The notes under the pieces were generated by a model. The model did no database searches. It worked only from the letters and a program-made list of their open reading frames with translations, and had not been told where the DNA came from. DNA of 39,183 nucleotides, from contig JBKEDS010000021.1 of the NCBI GenBank assembly GCA_047975545.1, forward strand, positions 1-39,183, in the 5' to 3' direction. Shown here in pieces: positions 32,127-39,183 of the stretch. The translations under genes and the position numbers were made by a program. Position 1 is the stretch's first letter. Each line of letters begins with the position of its first letter. The stretch is from JBKEDS01 sp047975545. GTDB lineage: Bacteria; Bacteroidota; Bacteroidia; Flavobacteriales; Flavobacteriaceae.

Positions 32127-33698
32127 CTACTTAGCAATATTAACGGCTCTGGTTTCCCTTATAACGGTTACTTTTACTTGTCCGGGATAAGTCATATCGG
32201 TTTGTACTTTTTGGGAAATGCTAAACGATAGGTCGGCCGCTTTTTGGTCGTCTACCTTTTCGCTTTCAACAATTACACGAAGTTCCCTACCGGCTTGGAT
32301 GGCATAGGCTTTTTTAACGCCCGTAAACCCGAAGGCAATATCCTCTAAATCTTTTAAACGTTGGATGTAGCTATCCAACACTTGGCGTCTTGCGCCCGGT
32401 CTTGCGCCCGAAATGGCATCACAAACTTGTATTATGGGGGCTAAAAGCGATTTCATTTCCACCTCGTCGTGGTGCGCGCCAATGGCATTGCAAACCTCGT
32501 CTTTTTCGCCGTATTTTTCGGCCCATTGCATACCCAAAATAGCGTGCGGGGTTTCCATATCGGTTTCGGCATCGGGTACTTTTCCTATATCGTGCAATAA
32601 GCCCGCACGTTTGGCCAGTTTGGGGTTTAAGCCCAGTTCGGCCGCCATAACGCCACATAGTTTGGCTACTTCGCGCGAGTGTTGCAATAGGTTTTGGCCG
32701 TAGGACGAACGATATTTCATCCTTCCTACCATTTTTATAAGTTCGGGGTGCAGGTTATGGATGCCCAAATCGATAACGGTACGCTTGCCTACCTCGATAA
32801 TTTCCTGCTCGATTTGTTTTTGGGTTTTGTTTACCACCTCCTCGATTCGGGCGGGATGGATACGGCCATCGGTTACCAATTTATGTAGCGATAGGCGGGC
32901 TATTTCCCGCCTTACGGCATCGAAACAGGATAGGATAATGGCTTCGGGGGTATCGTCTACAATAATTTCAACGCCCGTAGCGGCTTCTATGGCTCGAATG
33001 TTCCGGCCTTCACGGCCAATGATACGGCCTTTTACGTCGTCCGATTCTATATTAAATACCGAAACGCAGTTATCTACGGCTTCCTCGGTACCTATACGTT
33101 GGATGGTATTGATAATAATTTTTTTGGCTTCCTGCTCGGCCGTTAGTTTGGCCTCTTCCATGGAATTTTGGATAAAGGCCATGGCATCGTTCTTGGCTTC
33201 GCCTTTTAACGATTCTACCAATTGCTCCTTGGCTTCCTCGGCCGAAAGGCTTGATATAATTTCCAATTGTTGTACTTGGCTTTTATGCAGCCTATCTAAT
33301 TCTTCTTGTTTTTTATCGATAACCTCTAATCTGTGGTTGTAGTCCTTTATTTTATCGTCCAAGCTATCGCCCAGTTTTTTGTTTTTGGCCAGTTCGCTTG
33401 ACACTTGCGACTCTTTATCGCGGGTACGTTTTTCGGCTTCGGCCATTTTTTTGTCGCGGGCAAGGATAACTTTTTCGTGTTCGGATTTAAGCTCGATAAA
33501 TTTTTCCTTGGCTTGAAGGATTTTGTCCTTTTTAACGGACTCGCCTTCGCTGTTGGCTTCCTTCAATATTAAAGCCGCACTTTTTTTGGCTTCCTTTACA
33601 AGTTTTGAAGCGTTGTTTTTTTCCAATATCTTGGCTATAAAAAAGCCTATTACGAGTCCTAAGACTACCCCTCCTACAATTAGTATAGTTTGATCCAT
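32127..33698 (-). CDS. rny: Ribonuclease Y
   Basis: A membrane-anchored endoribonuclease that starts mRNA turnover. The 523-aa protein has an N-terminal membrane helix (ILIVGGVVLGLVIGFFIAKI), a long coiled coil (about 40-190, rich in Glu/Lys), a KH RNA-binding domain with IIGREGRNIRAIEAATGVE, and an HD phosphohydrolase domain with LLQHSREVAKLC and GLLHDIGK (His-Asp metal ligands). Length is usual for RNase Y. It is the last gene of a minus-strand series with zapA and the 6S-like RNA, which lies between zapA and rny. The 28-nt gap from the RNA end makes a promoter of its own uncertain. Confidence 0.96.
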   Translation of the reverse strand: MDQTILIVGGVVLGLVIGFFIAKILEKNNASKLVKEAKKSAALILKEANSEGESVKKDKILQAKEKFIELKSEHEKVILARDKKMAEAEKRTRDKESQVSSELAKNKKLGDSLDDKIKDYNHRLEVIDKKQEELDRLHKSQVQQLEIISSLSAEEAKEQLVESLKGEAKNDAMAFIQNSMEEAKLTAEQEAKKIIINTIQRIGTEEAVDNCVSVFNIESDDVKGRIIGREGRNIRAIEAATGVEIIVDDTPEAIILSCFDAVRREIARLSLHKLVTDGRIHPARIEEVVNKTQKQIEQEIIEVGKRTVIDLGIHNLHPELIKMVGRMKYRSSYGQNLLQHSREVAKLCGVMAAELGLNPKLAKRAGLLHDIGKVPDAETDMETPHAILGMQWAEKYGEKDEVCNAIGAHHDEVEMKSLLAPIIQVCDAISGARPGARRQVLDSYIQRLKDLEDIAFGFTGVKKAYAIQAGRELRVIVESEKVDDQKAADLSFSISQKVQTDMTYPGQVKVTVIRETRAVNIAK

Positions 33699-33726
33699 GG
33701 TTGTGTTTAGTGTTGTGTTATATTAT

Positions 33727-33914
33727 AAAAAAAGCCTACACCGGAGTAAAATTTTGTATAAACTCCTTAAAAACAAGTTTAGGGCTAACAAACTGATCAA
33801 GGATCTGTTGGGTACTGAAAACAAATTCAGTATTACAGCTTGCTTTTACAGCTTAAACTCACCCTTTTTAAAGAATTAACGTTGAGTTTATCAAAAAAAA
33901 TAACCAATGTAGGC
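33727..33914 (-). ncRNA. ssrS: 6S-like RNA
   Basis: On the minus strand the 249-nt gap between zapA and rny folds in the 6S manner. A closing stem of 11 pairs joins GCCTACATTGG (33914-33904) to CCGGTGTAGGC (33744-33734). Then comes an open bubble of 12-13 nt on each side (TTATTTTTTTTG and ACAAAATTTTACT), and a second stem ATAAACTC (33891-33884) / GAGTTTAT (33765-33758). An inner region of about 118 nt has further hairpins (for example TACTGAA / TTCAGTA). A T-run ends it at 33733-33727. Stem-to-stem length is 181 nt. The position next to zapA is also where proteobacterial 6S RNA is found. 6S RNA binds the housekeeping RNA polymerase holoenzyme. No covariance search was run. Confidence 0.8.
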
Positions 33915-33947
33915 AGTAACCTTTTATGTATTTAAAGAACGTTTTTT

Positions 33948-34241
33948 TTAAGAAGTTAAATACGATTGCAACAATTGGTCGAGGGCGTTTAATTTTTCTT
34001 CGACATGTTCGCTTACCACTTCTTTATCGATAGACTTTTGTTCGGCCTGCGATGCAAACTGCAACGCGCACATGGCCAGTACATCCTGTTTATCCCTTAC
34101 CGAGTAACTTTGCTCGAATTGCTTAATCATGGCCTCGATTTGCTTAGTAGCCTTGCGCAGCCCTTCCTCCTGGCTGGGTTCTATGGTTAACGGGTATACC
34201 CGGTTAGCTATAGATAGCTTTATTTTAAGCTTGTCCGACAT
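33948..34241 (-). CDS. zapA: Cell division protein ZapA
   Basis: A 97-aa FtsZ-associated protein that bundles FtsZ filaments at mid-cell. It has the ZapA globular head (KLKIKLSIANRVYPLTIEPSQEEGLRKA) and a C-terminal coiled coil from about residue 35 (KQIEAMIKQFEQS onwards). Length is typical. It starts 18 nt after the coiled-coil gene and is followed by the 6S-like RNA; the zapA-6S-rny order is a useful pointer to the RNA's identity. It probably shares the promoter at 34575-34605. Confidence 0.92.
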   Translation of the reverse strand: MSDKLKIKLSIANRVYPLTIEPSQEEGLRKATKQIEAMIKQFEQSYSVRDKQDVLAMCALQFASQAEQKSIDKEVVSEHVEEKLNALDQLLQSYLTS

Positions 34242-34259
34242 CCGATTTTTAAACCTTTA

Positions 34260-34550
34260 TTAATCCGAGAGCTGGGCTATACAATAGTCTATTTCCCGTA
34301 TTAACGCATTTATTTTAAGCTTCGTTTCTCTTTTGTTTTCGTCACTGCCAAGCATTGAATTTGCCATTTTTAGCGCTTCGTACTTTTCTTCCCAATTGGA
34401 AATTTGCCGCTGTTGGGCTAAAATTTGTTGTTTTGCATGGGCCAACTCGTTATTTAATTTTGAGTTTGCCTGCTTTAAAAGCTCTAATTTGCGTAATACC
34501 TTACCTATTTTGCTTTCTAAAGAACCTACAATTTCCTCAATATTACCCAT
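34260..34550 (-). CDS. Small coiled-coil protein upstream of zapA
   Basis: A 96-aa cytoplasmic protein that is almost wholly heptad coiled coil (KVLRKLELLKQANSKLNNEL, then AKQQILAQQRQISNWEEKYE), ending with a short basic and helical tail (KINALIREIDYCIAQLSD). No signal or membrane segment is seen. It has no named family that I can assign. Its size, coiled-coil make-up and place directly ahead of zapA are reminiscent of ZapB, a coiled-coil partner of ZapA, but that is an analogy, not homology. The upstream promoter and the 18-nt gap argue for co-expression with zapA. Confidence 0.82.
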   Translation of the reverse strand: MGNIEEIVGSLESKIGKVLRKLELLKQANSKLNNELAHAKQQILAQQRQISNWEEKYEALKMANSMLGSDENKRETKLKINALIREIDYCIAQLSD

Positions 34551-34574
34551 TTACAAAAATCAATACTTATCCCA

Positions 34575-34605
34575 CAAAGTTAACATACCTGCTTATAAAT
34601 AACAA
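34575..34605 (-). promoter_or_regulatory. Promoter for the coiled-coil gene and zapA
   Basis: On the minus strand TTG (34605-34603), then 20 nt, then TAACTTTG (34582-34575) as the -7 box (TANNTTTG). The start codon at 34550 is 24 nt downstream. Confidence 0.6.
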
Positions 34606-34769
34606 TTGTTTTTCAATAAAATTTTATTTTATTCGGCAGTTGCTCAAAATCAATATTTTACAAAAGCCTTACCCGGGGCTTTTTGCTTTTGCCTTATCTT
34701 CGAAAACACTTCATTTTTTATTTCTTACAAATTAATACGATATTTACGGTTTAGTAGAAACCTATTTTT

Positions 34770-36458
34770 ATGCGATTTATAGTTTTAACCTTGTTGTTTT
34801 TACCGTTTTTTTGTAATGCCCAAAATAATTATCCCCAGGATTATTTTACAAGCCCTTTGGAAATCCCGCTTATTTTATCGGGTACTTTTGCCGAGTTGCG
34901 CTCCAACCACTTCCATTCGGGGCTGGACATAAAAACGCAGCAGCGTGTTGGCTTAAAGGTTAAGGCCGCCGCCAATGGTTTTGTAAGCCGTATTAAGGTG
35001 TCACATTTTGGTTACGGCAAGGCGCTGTACATTACCCATCCCAATGGCTACACCACGGTTTATGCCCATTTGCAGAAATTTTCGCCTACGATTGAGGCTT
35101 ATGTGAAAAAGCAGCAATACCAACAAGAAACATACGAGATAGAACTGTTCCCCAATGCCGAGGCCTTGCCCGTTGCGCAAAACAAATTAGTGGCGTACAG
35201 CGGCAATTCGGGAGGCTCGGGAGGCCCGCACCTACATTTCGAGGTGCGAGACAAAACAGAACGCCCCATAAACCCCATGCTTTTTGGCTACGATATAAAG
35301 GACAGCAGTAAACCTTATATAAAAGGCCTGTACGCCTACCCCTTAACCGATTCGTCGCAAGTTAACGCCTCCAACCAAAAACAACTCATTAGACTTGTCC
35401 CGCTTAAAAATGGCGATTATACCACCGAAAATATTTCGGCTTACGGCACCATTGGCTTTGGTATTGAAACCAACGACCGGCAGGATTTAGCCGCAAATTC
35501 AAACGGGGTATACAACATTCAGGCTTTTTTTAACGGCAATAAAAAATATGAATTGCATTTTAGCTTGTTTTTGTTTGACGAGTCACGGCATATCAACCAA
35601 CATATCGACTATGGTATTTTTAATGAAACAAAAAAGCGCATTCAAAAATTATTCGTACAAAACAATACGTTAAGCCTTTACAAATCGACAACCAATAACG
35701 GTTTTTTAAGTATTAAGGACAGCACCCATTCGGTTTACAAAATAAGGGTAACCGATTTTAAAAACAACGACACATGGCTAACCATAAATATTGATGGCAA
35801 AAAAGATACAACAGCCGTATTAACCAAACCAAAAATAACGCCTTACTACATACACGCCAACCAAAAAATAGATTTAAAATCGAACAACGTTACGGTCGAT
35901 TTTTACCCCGACACGTTTTACAACGATTTTTATATGGATTTTGAAGTTAAAAACGATACGCTAACCCTACACGACGATATAATGCCCACAAAAAAAGGCT
36001 TTACCATAACGTACAATACCGAGCAATACAAAACGCCCGACAAAAGCAAATTGTTTATTGCAAGATTATCGGGGCATAAAAAAAATATCCCGATATACTC
36101 CTCCACAAAACGGCAGGGCGATTCCCTAAGCACTAATACCAAAACCTTGGGCACTTATACATTAATGGCCGATACCCAGCCCCCCACCATTTTTAGCCCC
36201 AACTTTAAGGAGGGGCAATGGATTAGCAACTTTAATTACCTTAGCATTAAAATTAGCGACGATTTGTCGGGTATTTCAAATTACAGGGCGACCGTTAACG
36301 GGAAATGGATTTTAATGGAATACGACTACAAGACCAAAACCCTTACCCATAATTTTAACGATGGCGTTGTAACCGAAACCAAAAACAATTTTAAACTAAT
36401 CGTTACCGATAATGTTGGAAATAGCACTACATTTGAATCAACGTTCCATAGAAAATAA
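34770..36458 (+). CDS. M23-family metallopeptidase (secreted)
   Basis: A 562-aa envelope protein with a signal peptide (RFIVLTLLFLPFFCNAQ). The peptidase domain is near the N-terminus: HSGLDI (His49, Asp53; zinc ligands) and GGPHLHFEVR (His154, His156). These are the four sites of a lysostaphin-type fold, so it should cut peptidoglycan cross-links or a related substrate. About 390 C-terminal residues form a beta-rich part, with strand phrases such as NSFKL-type KNNFKLIVTDNVGNSTTF at the end (Ig-like). The gene overlaps or nearly abuts the TonB-dependent receptor. Whether the peptidase is active is inferred from the intact ligands. Confidence 0.9.
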   Translation: MRFIVLTLLFLPFFCNAQNNYPQDYFTSPLEIPLILSGTFAELRSNHFHSGLDIKTQQRVGLKVKAAANGFVSRIKVSHFGYGKALYITHPNGYTTVYAHLQKFSPTIEAYVKKQQYQQETYEIELFPNAEALPVAQNKLVAYSGNSGGSGGPHLHFEVRDKTERPINPMLFGYDIKDSSKPYIKGLYAYPLTDSSQVNASNQKQLIRLVPLKNGDYTTENISAYGTIGFGIETNDRQDLAANSNGVYNIQAFFNGNKKYELHFSLFLFDESRHINQHIDYGIFNETKKRIQKLFVQNNTLSLYKSTTNNGFLSIKDSTHSVYKIRVTDFKNNDTWLTINIDGKKDTTAVLTKPKITPYYIHANQKIDLKSNNVTVDFYPDTFYNDFYMDFEVKNDTLTLHDDIMPTKKGFTITYNTEQYKTPDKSKLFIARLSGHKKNIPIYSSTKRQGDSLSTNTKTLGTYTLMADTQPPTIFSPNFKEGQWISNFNYLSIKISDDLSGISNYRATVNGKWILMEYDYKTKTLTHNFNDGVVTETKNNFKLIVTDNVGNSTTFESTFHRK

Positions 36459-36468
36459 ATCACATCCT

Positions 36469-38928
36469 TTGAAAGCCAAACCAACCTTCGTACTTATCCT
36501 GTTTTTATGCGGAATCGTGTTTTGCAACGCACAAACCGCAACCGTTAAGGGCGTTATTCTGGACGAATACAACACGCCAATAGCCAACGTAAACATTAAA
36601 GCAAAAACAACCGGAACAACATCGAACAAAAATGGGTTTTATACCTTGGAAATTCCCTCGAACGAAAGCATTGCTGTTGAATTTACGCACCTTTCATTCA
36701 AAAAAATAACAGGTACTTTTAATTTAAAAAATGGCGAACACGTAGAATTTAATCCGGTAATGAACTTATCGGTAGAACAAATTTCAACTATAACAATAAC
36801 CGGAAACCGCCAAAAAGAAGTCGAGGGCATAACCACCCTAAACCCCGAAACCATACGCAAAATACCGGGTGCCAATGCGGGGGTTGAAAATTTATTGCTA
36901 TCGCTTCCGGGCGTTAACAACAATAACGAATTGAGTACGCAATACTCGGTCAGGGGCGGCAATTACGACGAAAACTTGGTTTATGTTAACGATATTGAGG
37001 TTTACCGTCCGTTTTTAATCCGTTCGGGGCAACAGGAAGGCCTCAGTTTTGTTAATACCGATTTGGTGCAAAACGTCGATTTTTCGGCCGGAGGGTTTCA
37101 GGCCAAGTATGGCGACAAGCTCTCATCGGTACTCGATATTACCTATAAAACCCCCTATCGGCTTGAAGCTACTGCCGACCTTAGCCTCTTGGGCGCGAGC
37201 GCCTCTATTGCCGGGATAAGCAAAGATTCTAAATTTTCCGGAATCGTTGGCCTGCGCTACCGCAACAACAGCATGCTGGTTAAGGCCAAGGAAACCGAAA
37301 CTAATTTTAAGCCCACTTTTGCCGATATTCAAACCTACCTTAGTTATGCGTTTTCAAACAAGTTCCATTTAAGTTTTTTGGGCAATGCCTCCATAAACAA
37401 ATACAATTATAAACCCGAATACCGCCAGACCAATTTTGGTACGTTTAACGAACCCATTGCCCTTAGCGTATATTACGACGGACAGGAAAAGGACCAATAC
37501 CAAACCTACTTTGGCGCTTTTAAGGGTACTTATTTTGCTTCCGACGATTTAACATTGAAGCTTATCGCTTCCACTTACCATACCACCGAAGAAGAACATT
37601 TTGATATTTTGGCGCAATACTATCTCGGGCAGGTAAATTCGAATATTGGCGATGAAAATTTTGGCGAAGTAGAATACAACGAAGGCGTTGGCGGACAACT
37701 TAACCACGGCCGCAATGATTTAGATGCCTTGATAACCAATATTGAGCACAAGGGCAACTACAACATAAGTAATAACTTGATAGAATGGTCCATAAAATAC
37801 ACCAACGAGGATATTCGCGACCGCTTGGTAGAATGGGAAGTTATCGATTCGGCAGGCTTTTCCATTCGTCCCCCAAAAACCACTCCCGTTAACGAGCAGC
37901 CCTACGCCCCTTATAGCGGCCCCTTGGAAGCCTACCAAAACGTTCAAGCCACCAACAACACGCAAATCAACCGCTTTCAGGCCTATGTGCAATGGAGCAA
38001 ACGCAGCACAATGGGCAACAGCCAAGTATGGTACAACGCCGGTGTTAGGGCGCACAACTGGATGGTTAGCGGGGCGGGTATTCCATCAACATCGCAAACC
38101 GTTTTTAGTCCGCGTGCGCAATTCGCCTTAAAACCCAATTGGAAAAAAGACATGCTGTTTCGTATAGCTACCGGATTATATTACCAACCCCCATTTTACA
38201 GGGAACTCCGCGATGCCGAGGGTGTTGTACAACCCAATGTAAAAGCCCAACAATCCATTCATTTTGTAATCGGGAACGATTATAGCTTTAAAATGTGGGA
38301 CAGACCGTTTAAATTAGTTTCCGAAGCCTATTACAAACACCTAAGCGATGTTAACCCCTACACTTTGGAAAATGTCAGGATTCGTTATGCCGCCGGCAAC
38401 AATGCCAAAGCCTATGCTTACGGACTCGACATGCGCCTAAATGGCGAGTTTGTGCCCGGTACCGAATCGTGGTTTAGCTTTGGTTATTTAAAAACCGAAG
38501 AAAACATAAACAACGAAGGCTATATTGCCAGGCCAACCGACCAACGGCTTAAATTTGCTGCCTTGTTTCAGGATTACGTCCCCAATATGCCACAACTAAA
38601 AGTATACCTTAATTTGGTTTACAACACCGGGCTTCCCGGCGGTTCGCCCAGCTATGCCAGTCCTTACGACTACCAAAACAGATTGCCCGATTACAAACGG
38701 GCCGATTTGGGCTTGCAATATGTTTTAGTAGACAGCAAACAAACCAAACAAAACTGGAAAAGGCACTTTAAAGAACTAACCATAGGTTTTGAAATTTATA
38801 ATATGTTCGATGTACAAAATAGCATTACCAATACTTGGGTTCGCGATGTTTACAGCAAACGCCAGTACGCCATACCTAATTATTTAACCCCAAGGGTGTT
38901 TAATGTTAGAACAACCATAAAACTATAA
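36469..38928 (+). CDS. TonB-dependent outer-membrane receptor
   Basis: An 819-aa outer-membrane receptor that imports ligand with ExbB-ExbD-TonB energy. The order is: signal peptide (KAKPTFVLILFLCGIVFCNAQ-like, ends in AQ), carboxypeptidase-D-like beta domain (ATVKGVILDEYNTPIANVNI), plug domain (ETIRKIPGANAGVENLLLSL, with YSVRGGNYDENLVYVNDIEV), and a barrel of many strands ending in FNVRTTIKL. I chose the TTG at 36469, 10 nt after the M23 stop, because it begins the signal peptide. The frame also has an ATG at 36412 (838 aa), which would overlap the M23 gene by 47 nt and add residues ahead of the signal. No SusD gene follows; a sulfatase does. The ligand is unknown. Confidence 0.9.
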   Translation: MKAKPTFVLILFLCGIVFCNAQTATVKGVILDEYNTPIANVNIKAKTTGTTSNKNGFYTLEIPSNESIAVEFTHLSFKKITGTFNLKNGEHVEFNPVMNLSVEQISTITITGNRQKEVEGITTLNPETIRKIPGANAGVENLLLSLPGVNNNNELSTQYSVRGGNYDENLVYVNDIEVYRPFLIRSGQQEGLSFVNTDLVQNVDFSAGGFQAKYGDKLSSVLDITYKTPYRLEATADLSLLGASASIAGISKDSKFSGIVGLRYRNNSMLVKAKETETNFKPTFADIQTYLSYAFSNKFHLSFLGNASINKYNYKPEYRQTNFGTFNEPIALSVYYDGQEKDQYQTYFGAFKGTYFASDDLTLKLIASTYHTTEEEHFDILAQYYLGQVNSNIGDENFGEVEYNEGVGGQLNHGRNDLDALITNIEHKGNYNISNNLIEWSIKYTNEDIRDRLVEWEVIDSAGFSIRPPKTTPVNEQPYAPYSGPLEAYQNVQATNNTQINRFQAYVQWSKRSTMGNSQVWYNAGVRAHNWMVSGAGIPSTSQTVFSPRAQFALKPNWKKDMLFRIATGLYYQPPFYRELRDAEGVVQPNVKAQQSIHFVIGNDYSFKMWDRPFKLVSEAYYKHLSDVNPYTLENVRIRYAAGNNAKAYAYGLDMRLNGEFVPGTESWFSFGYLKTEENINNEGYIARPTDQRLKFAALFQDYVPNMPQLKVYLNLVYNTGLPGGSPSYASPYDYQNRLPDYKRADLGLQYVLVDSKQTKQNWKRHFKELTIGFEIYNMFDVQNSITNTWVRDVYSKRQYAIPNYLTPRVFNVRTTIKL

Positions 38929-38932
38929 AATC

Positions 38933-39183
38933 GTGAAACAACTCACTTTTGTTTTAATAGCCGTACTGTTTTTTTCAGGCTGCCAACAAAACAAAGCGAA
39001 CAAACCTGAAACAAAACACCCCAACGTATTATTTATTTTGGTAGACGATTTGGGCTACCACGATTTAAGCATTACGGGCAGCCCATTTTACGAAACTCCC
39101 AATATTGACAAACTGGCAAACAAAAGCGTTATGTTTACCCAAGGCTATGCCGCAGCCAGTGTTTGCAGCCCATCACGGGCCAG
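38933..39183 (+). CDS. Sulfatase, N-terminal part (lipoprotein)
   Basis: The first 83 codons of a sulfatase, cut by the window edge. A lipoprotein signal ends in FFSGC (Cys17). The metal-binding start NVLFILVDDLGYHDLS (Asp-Asp) follows, and the sulfatase signature begins at Cys78 in VCSPSRA, where C-x-P-S-R Cys is converted to formylglycine. The start is GTG at 38933, 4 nt after the receptor stop; there is no ATG in a better place. Tight spacing suggests the receptor and sulfatase are expressed together, so the receptor's ligand may be sulfated (inference). The substrate cannot be deduced. Confidence 0.88.
   Translation, partial: MKQLTFVLIAVLFFSGCQQNKANKPETKHPNVLFILVDDLGYHDLSITGSPFYETPNIDKLANKSVMFTQGYAAASVCSPSRA

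Noticed and set aside
33697..33879. 60-codon plus-strand frame in the zapA-rny gap
   Set aside because: It overlaps the structured 6S-like RNA on the other strand, and the sequence shows pairing stems, not codon bias.
34661..34684. Hairpin AAAGCC...GGGCTTT followed by T before the M23 gene
   Set aside because: No plus-strand gene lies upstream for it to terminate and the stem is short; left as chance or weak leader structure.
36412..39183. Polysaccharide utilisation locus
   Set aside because: No SusD-like gene is present and the receptor has a single carboxypeptidase-like domain; evidence is limited to a receptor and part of a sulfatase.
1..39183. CRISPR array, insertion sequence or prophage
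   Set aside because: No regularly spaced repeats with spacers, no transposase and no phage structural genes were seen.

Overview
The window looks like chromosomal DNA of a marine-type Flavobacteriaceae member (Bacteroidota). The reasons are: repeated -7 promoter boxes of the TANNTTTG type (TATATTTG ahead of tRNA-Val, nhaB, the acyl-CoA dehydrogenase, aroQ and a small porin-like gene); little use of Shine-Dalgarno sites; a TonB-dependent receptor with a carboxypeptidase-like N-terminal domain; a UMF1-type transporter; ClpC and RNase Y of flavobacterial type; and dispersed hairpin repeats. All identifications come from reading the sequence; no database search was run.

Layout. 1-378 is the end of murF with its terminator. 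On the minus strand from 7846 down to 397 lie nhaB, an exbB-exbD-tonB-folC cluster, tRNA-Val(TAC) with a clear promoter and terminator, and a secreted GH95 fucosidase. anmK (minus) and an acyl-CoA dehydrogenase (plus) diverge at about 9 kb. Purine nucleoside phosphorylase and a Nudix hydrolase follow (plus), separated by repeat-rich spacers. gyrA and a secreted TPR protein form a minus-strand pair, divergent from clpC. After clpC comes a four-gene plus-strand unit: ECF sigma factor, putative membrane anti-sigma protein, and two secreted beta-repeat proteins (DYG-rich, then GSGD-rich).

22-30 kb holds a UMF1 transporter, an M48 lipoprotein protease, a decayed DUF1572 gene, NDH-2, dihydrolipoyl dehydrogenase, a small outer-membrane-type protein, a zinc-ribbon protein of unknown function with a palindromic 3' element, and aroQ. 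30-39 kb holds an outer-membrane beta-barrel protein, a XerC/D recombinase, RNase Y, a 6S-like RNA between zapA and rny, zapA with a small coiled-coil partner, then M23 peptidase, TonB-dependent receptor and the start of a sulfatase.

Most genes are housekeeping: cell wall and its recycling (murF, anmK, M23), energy and ion balance (ndh, lpdA, nhaB, ExbBD-TonB), DNA and RNA maintenance (gyrA, xer, rny), proteolysis (clpC, M48) and division (zapA). The most notable items are the unlabelled 6S-like RNA, the absence of an ATG start for clpC, the sigma-factor unit with beta-repeat proteins, and the zinc-ribbon gene with its hairpin-bearing 3' flank. I see no CRISPR array, prophage, insertion sequence or complete polysaccharide utilisation locus, and no convincing wholly new system.
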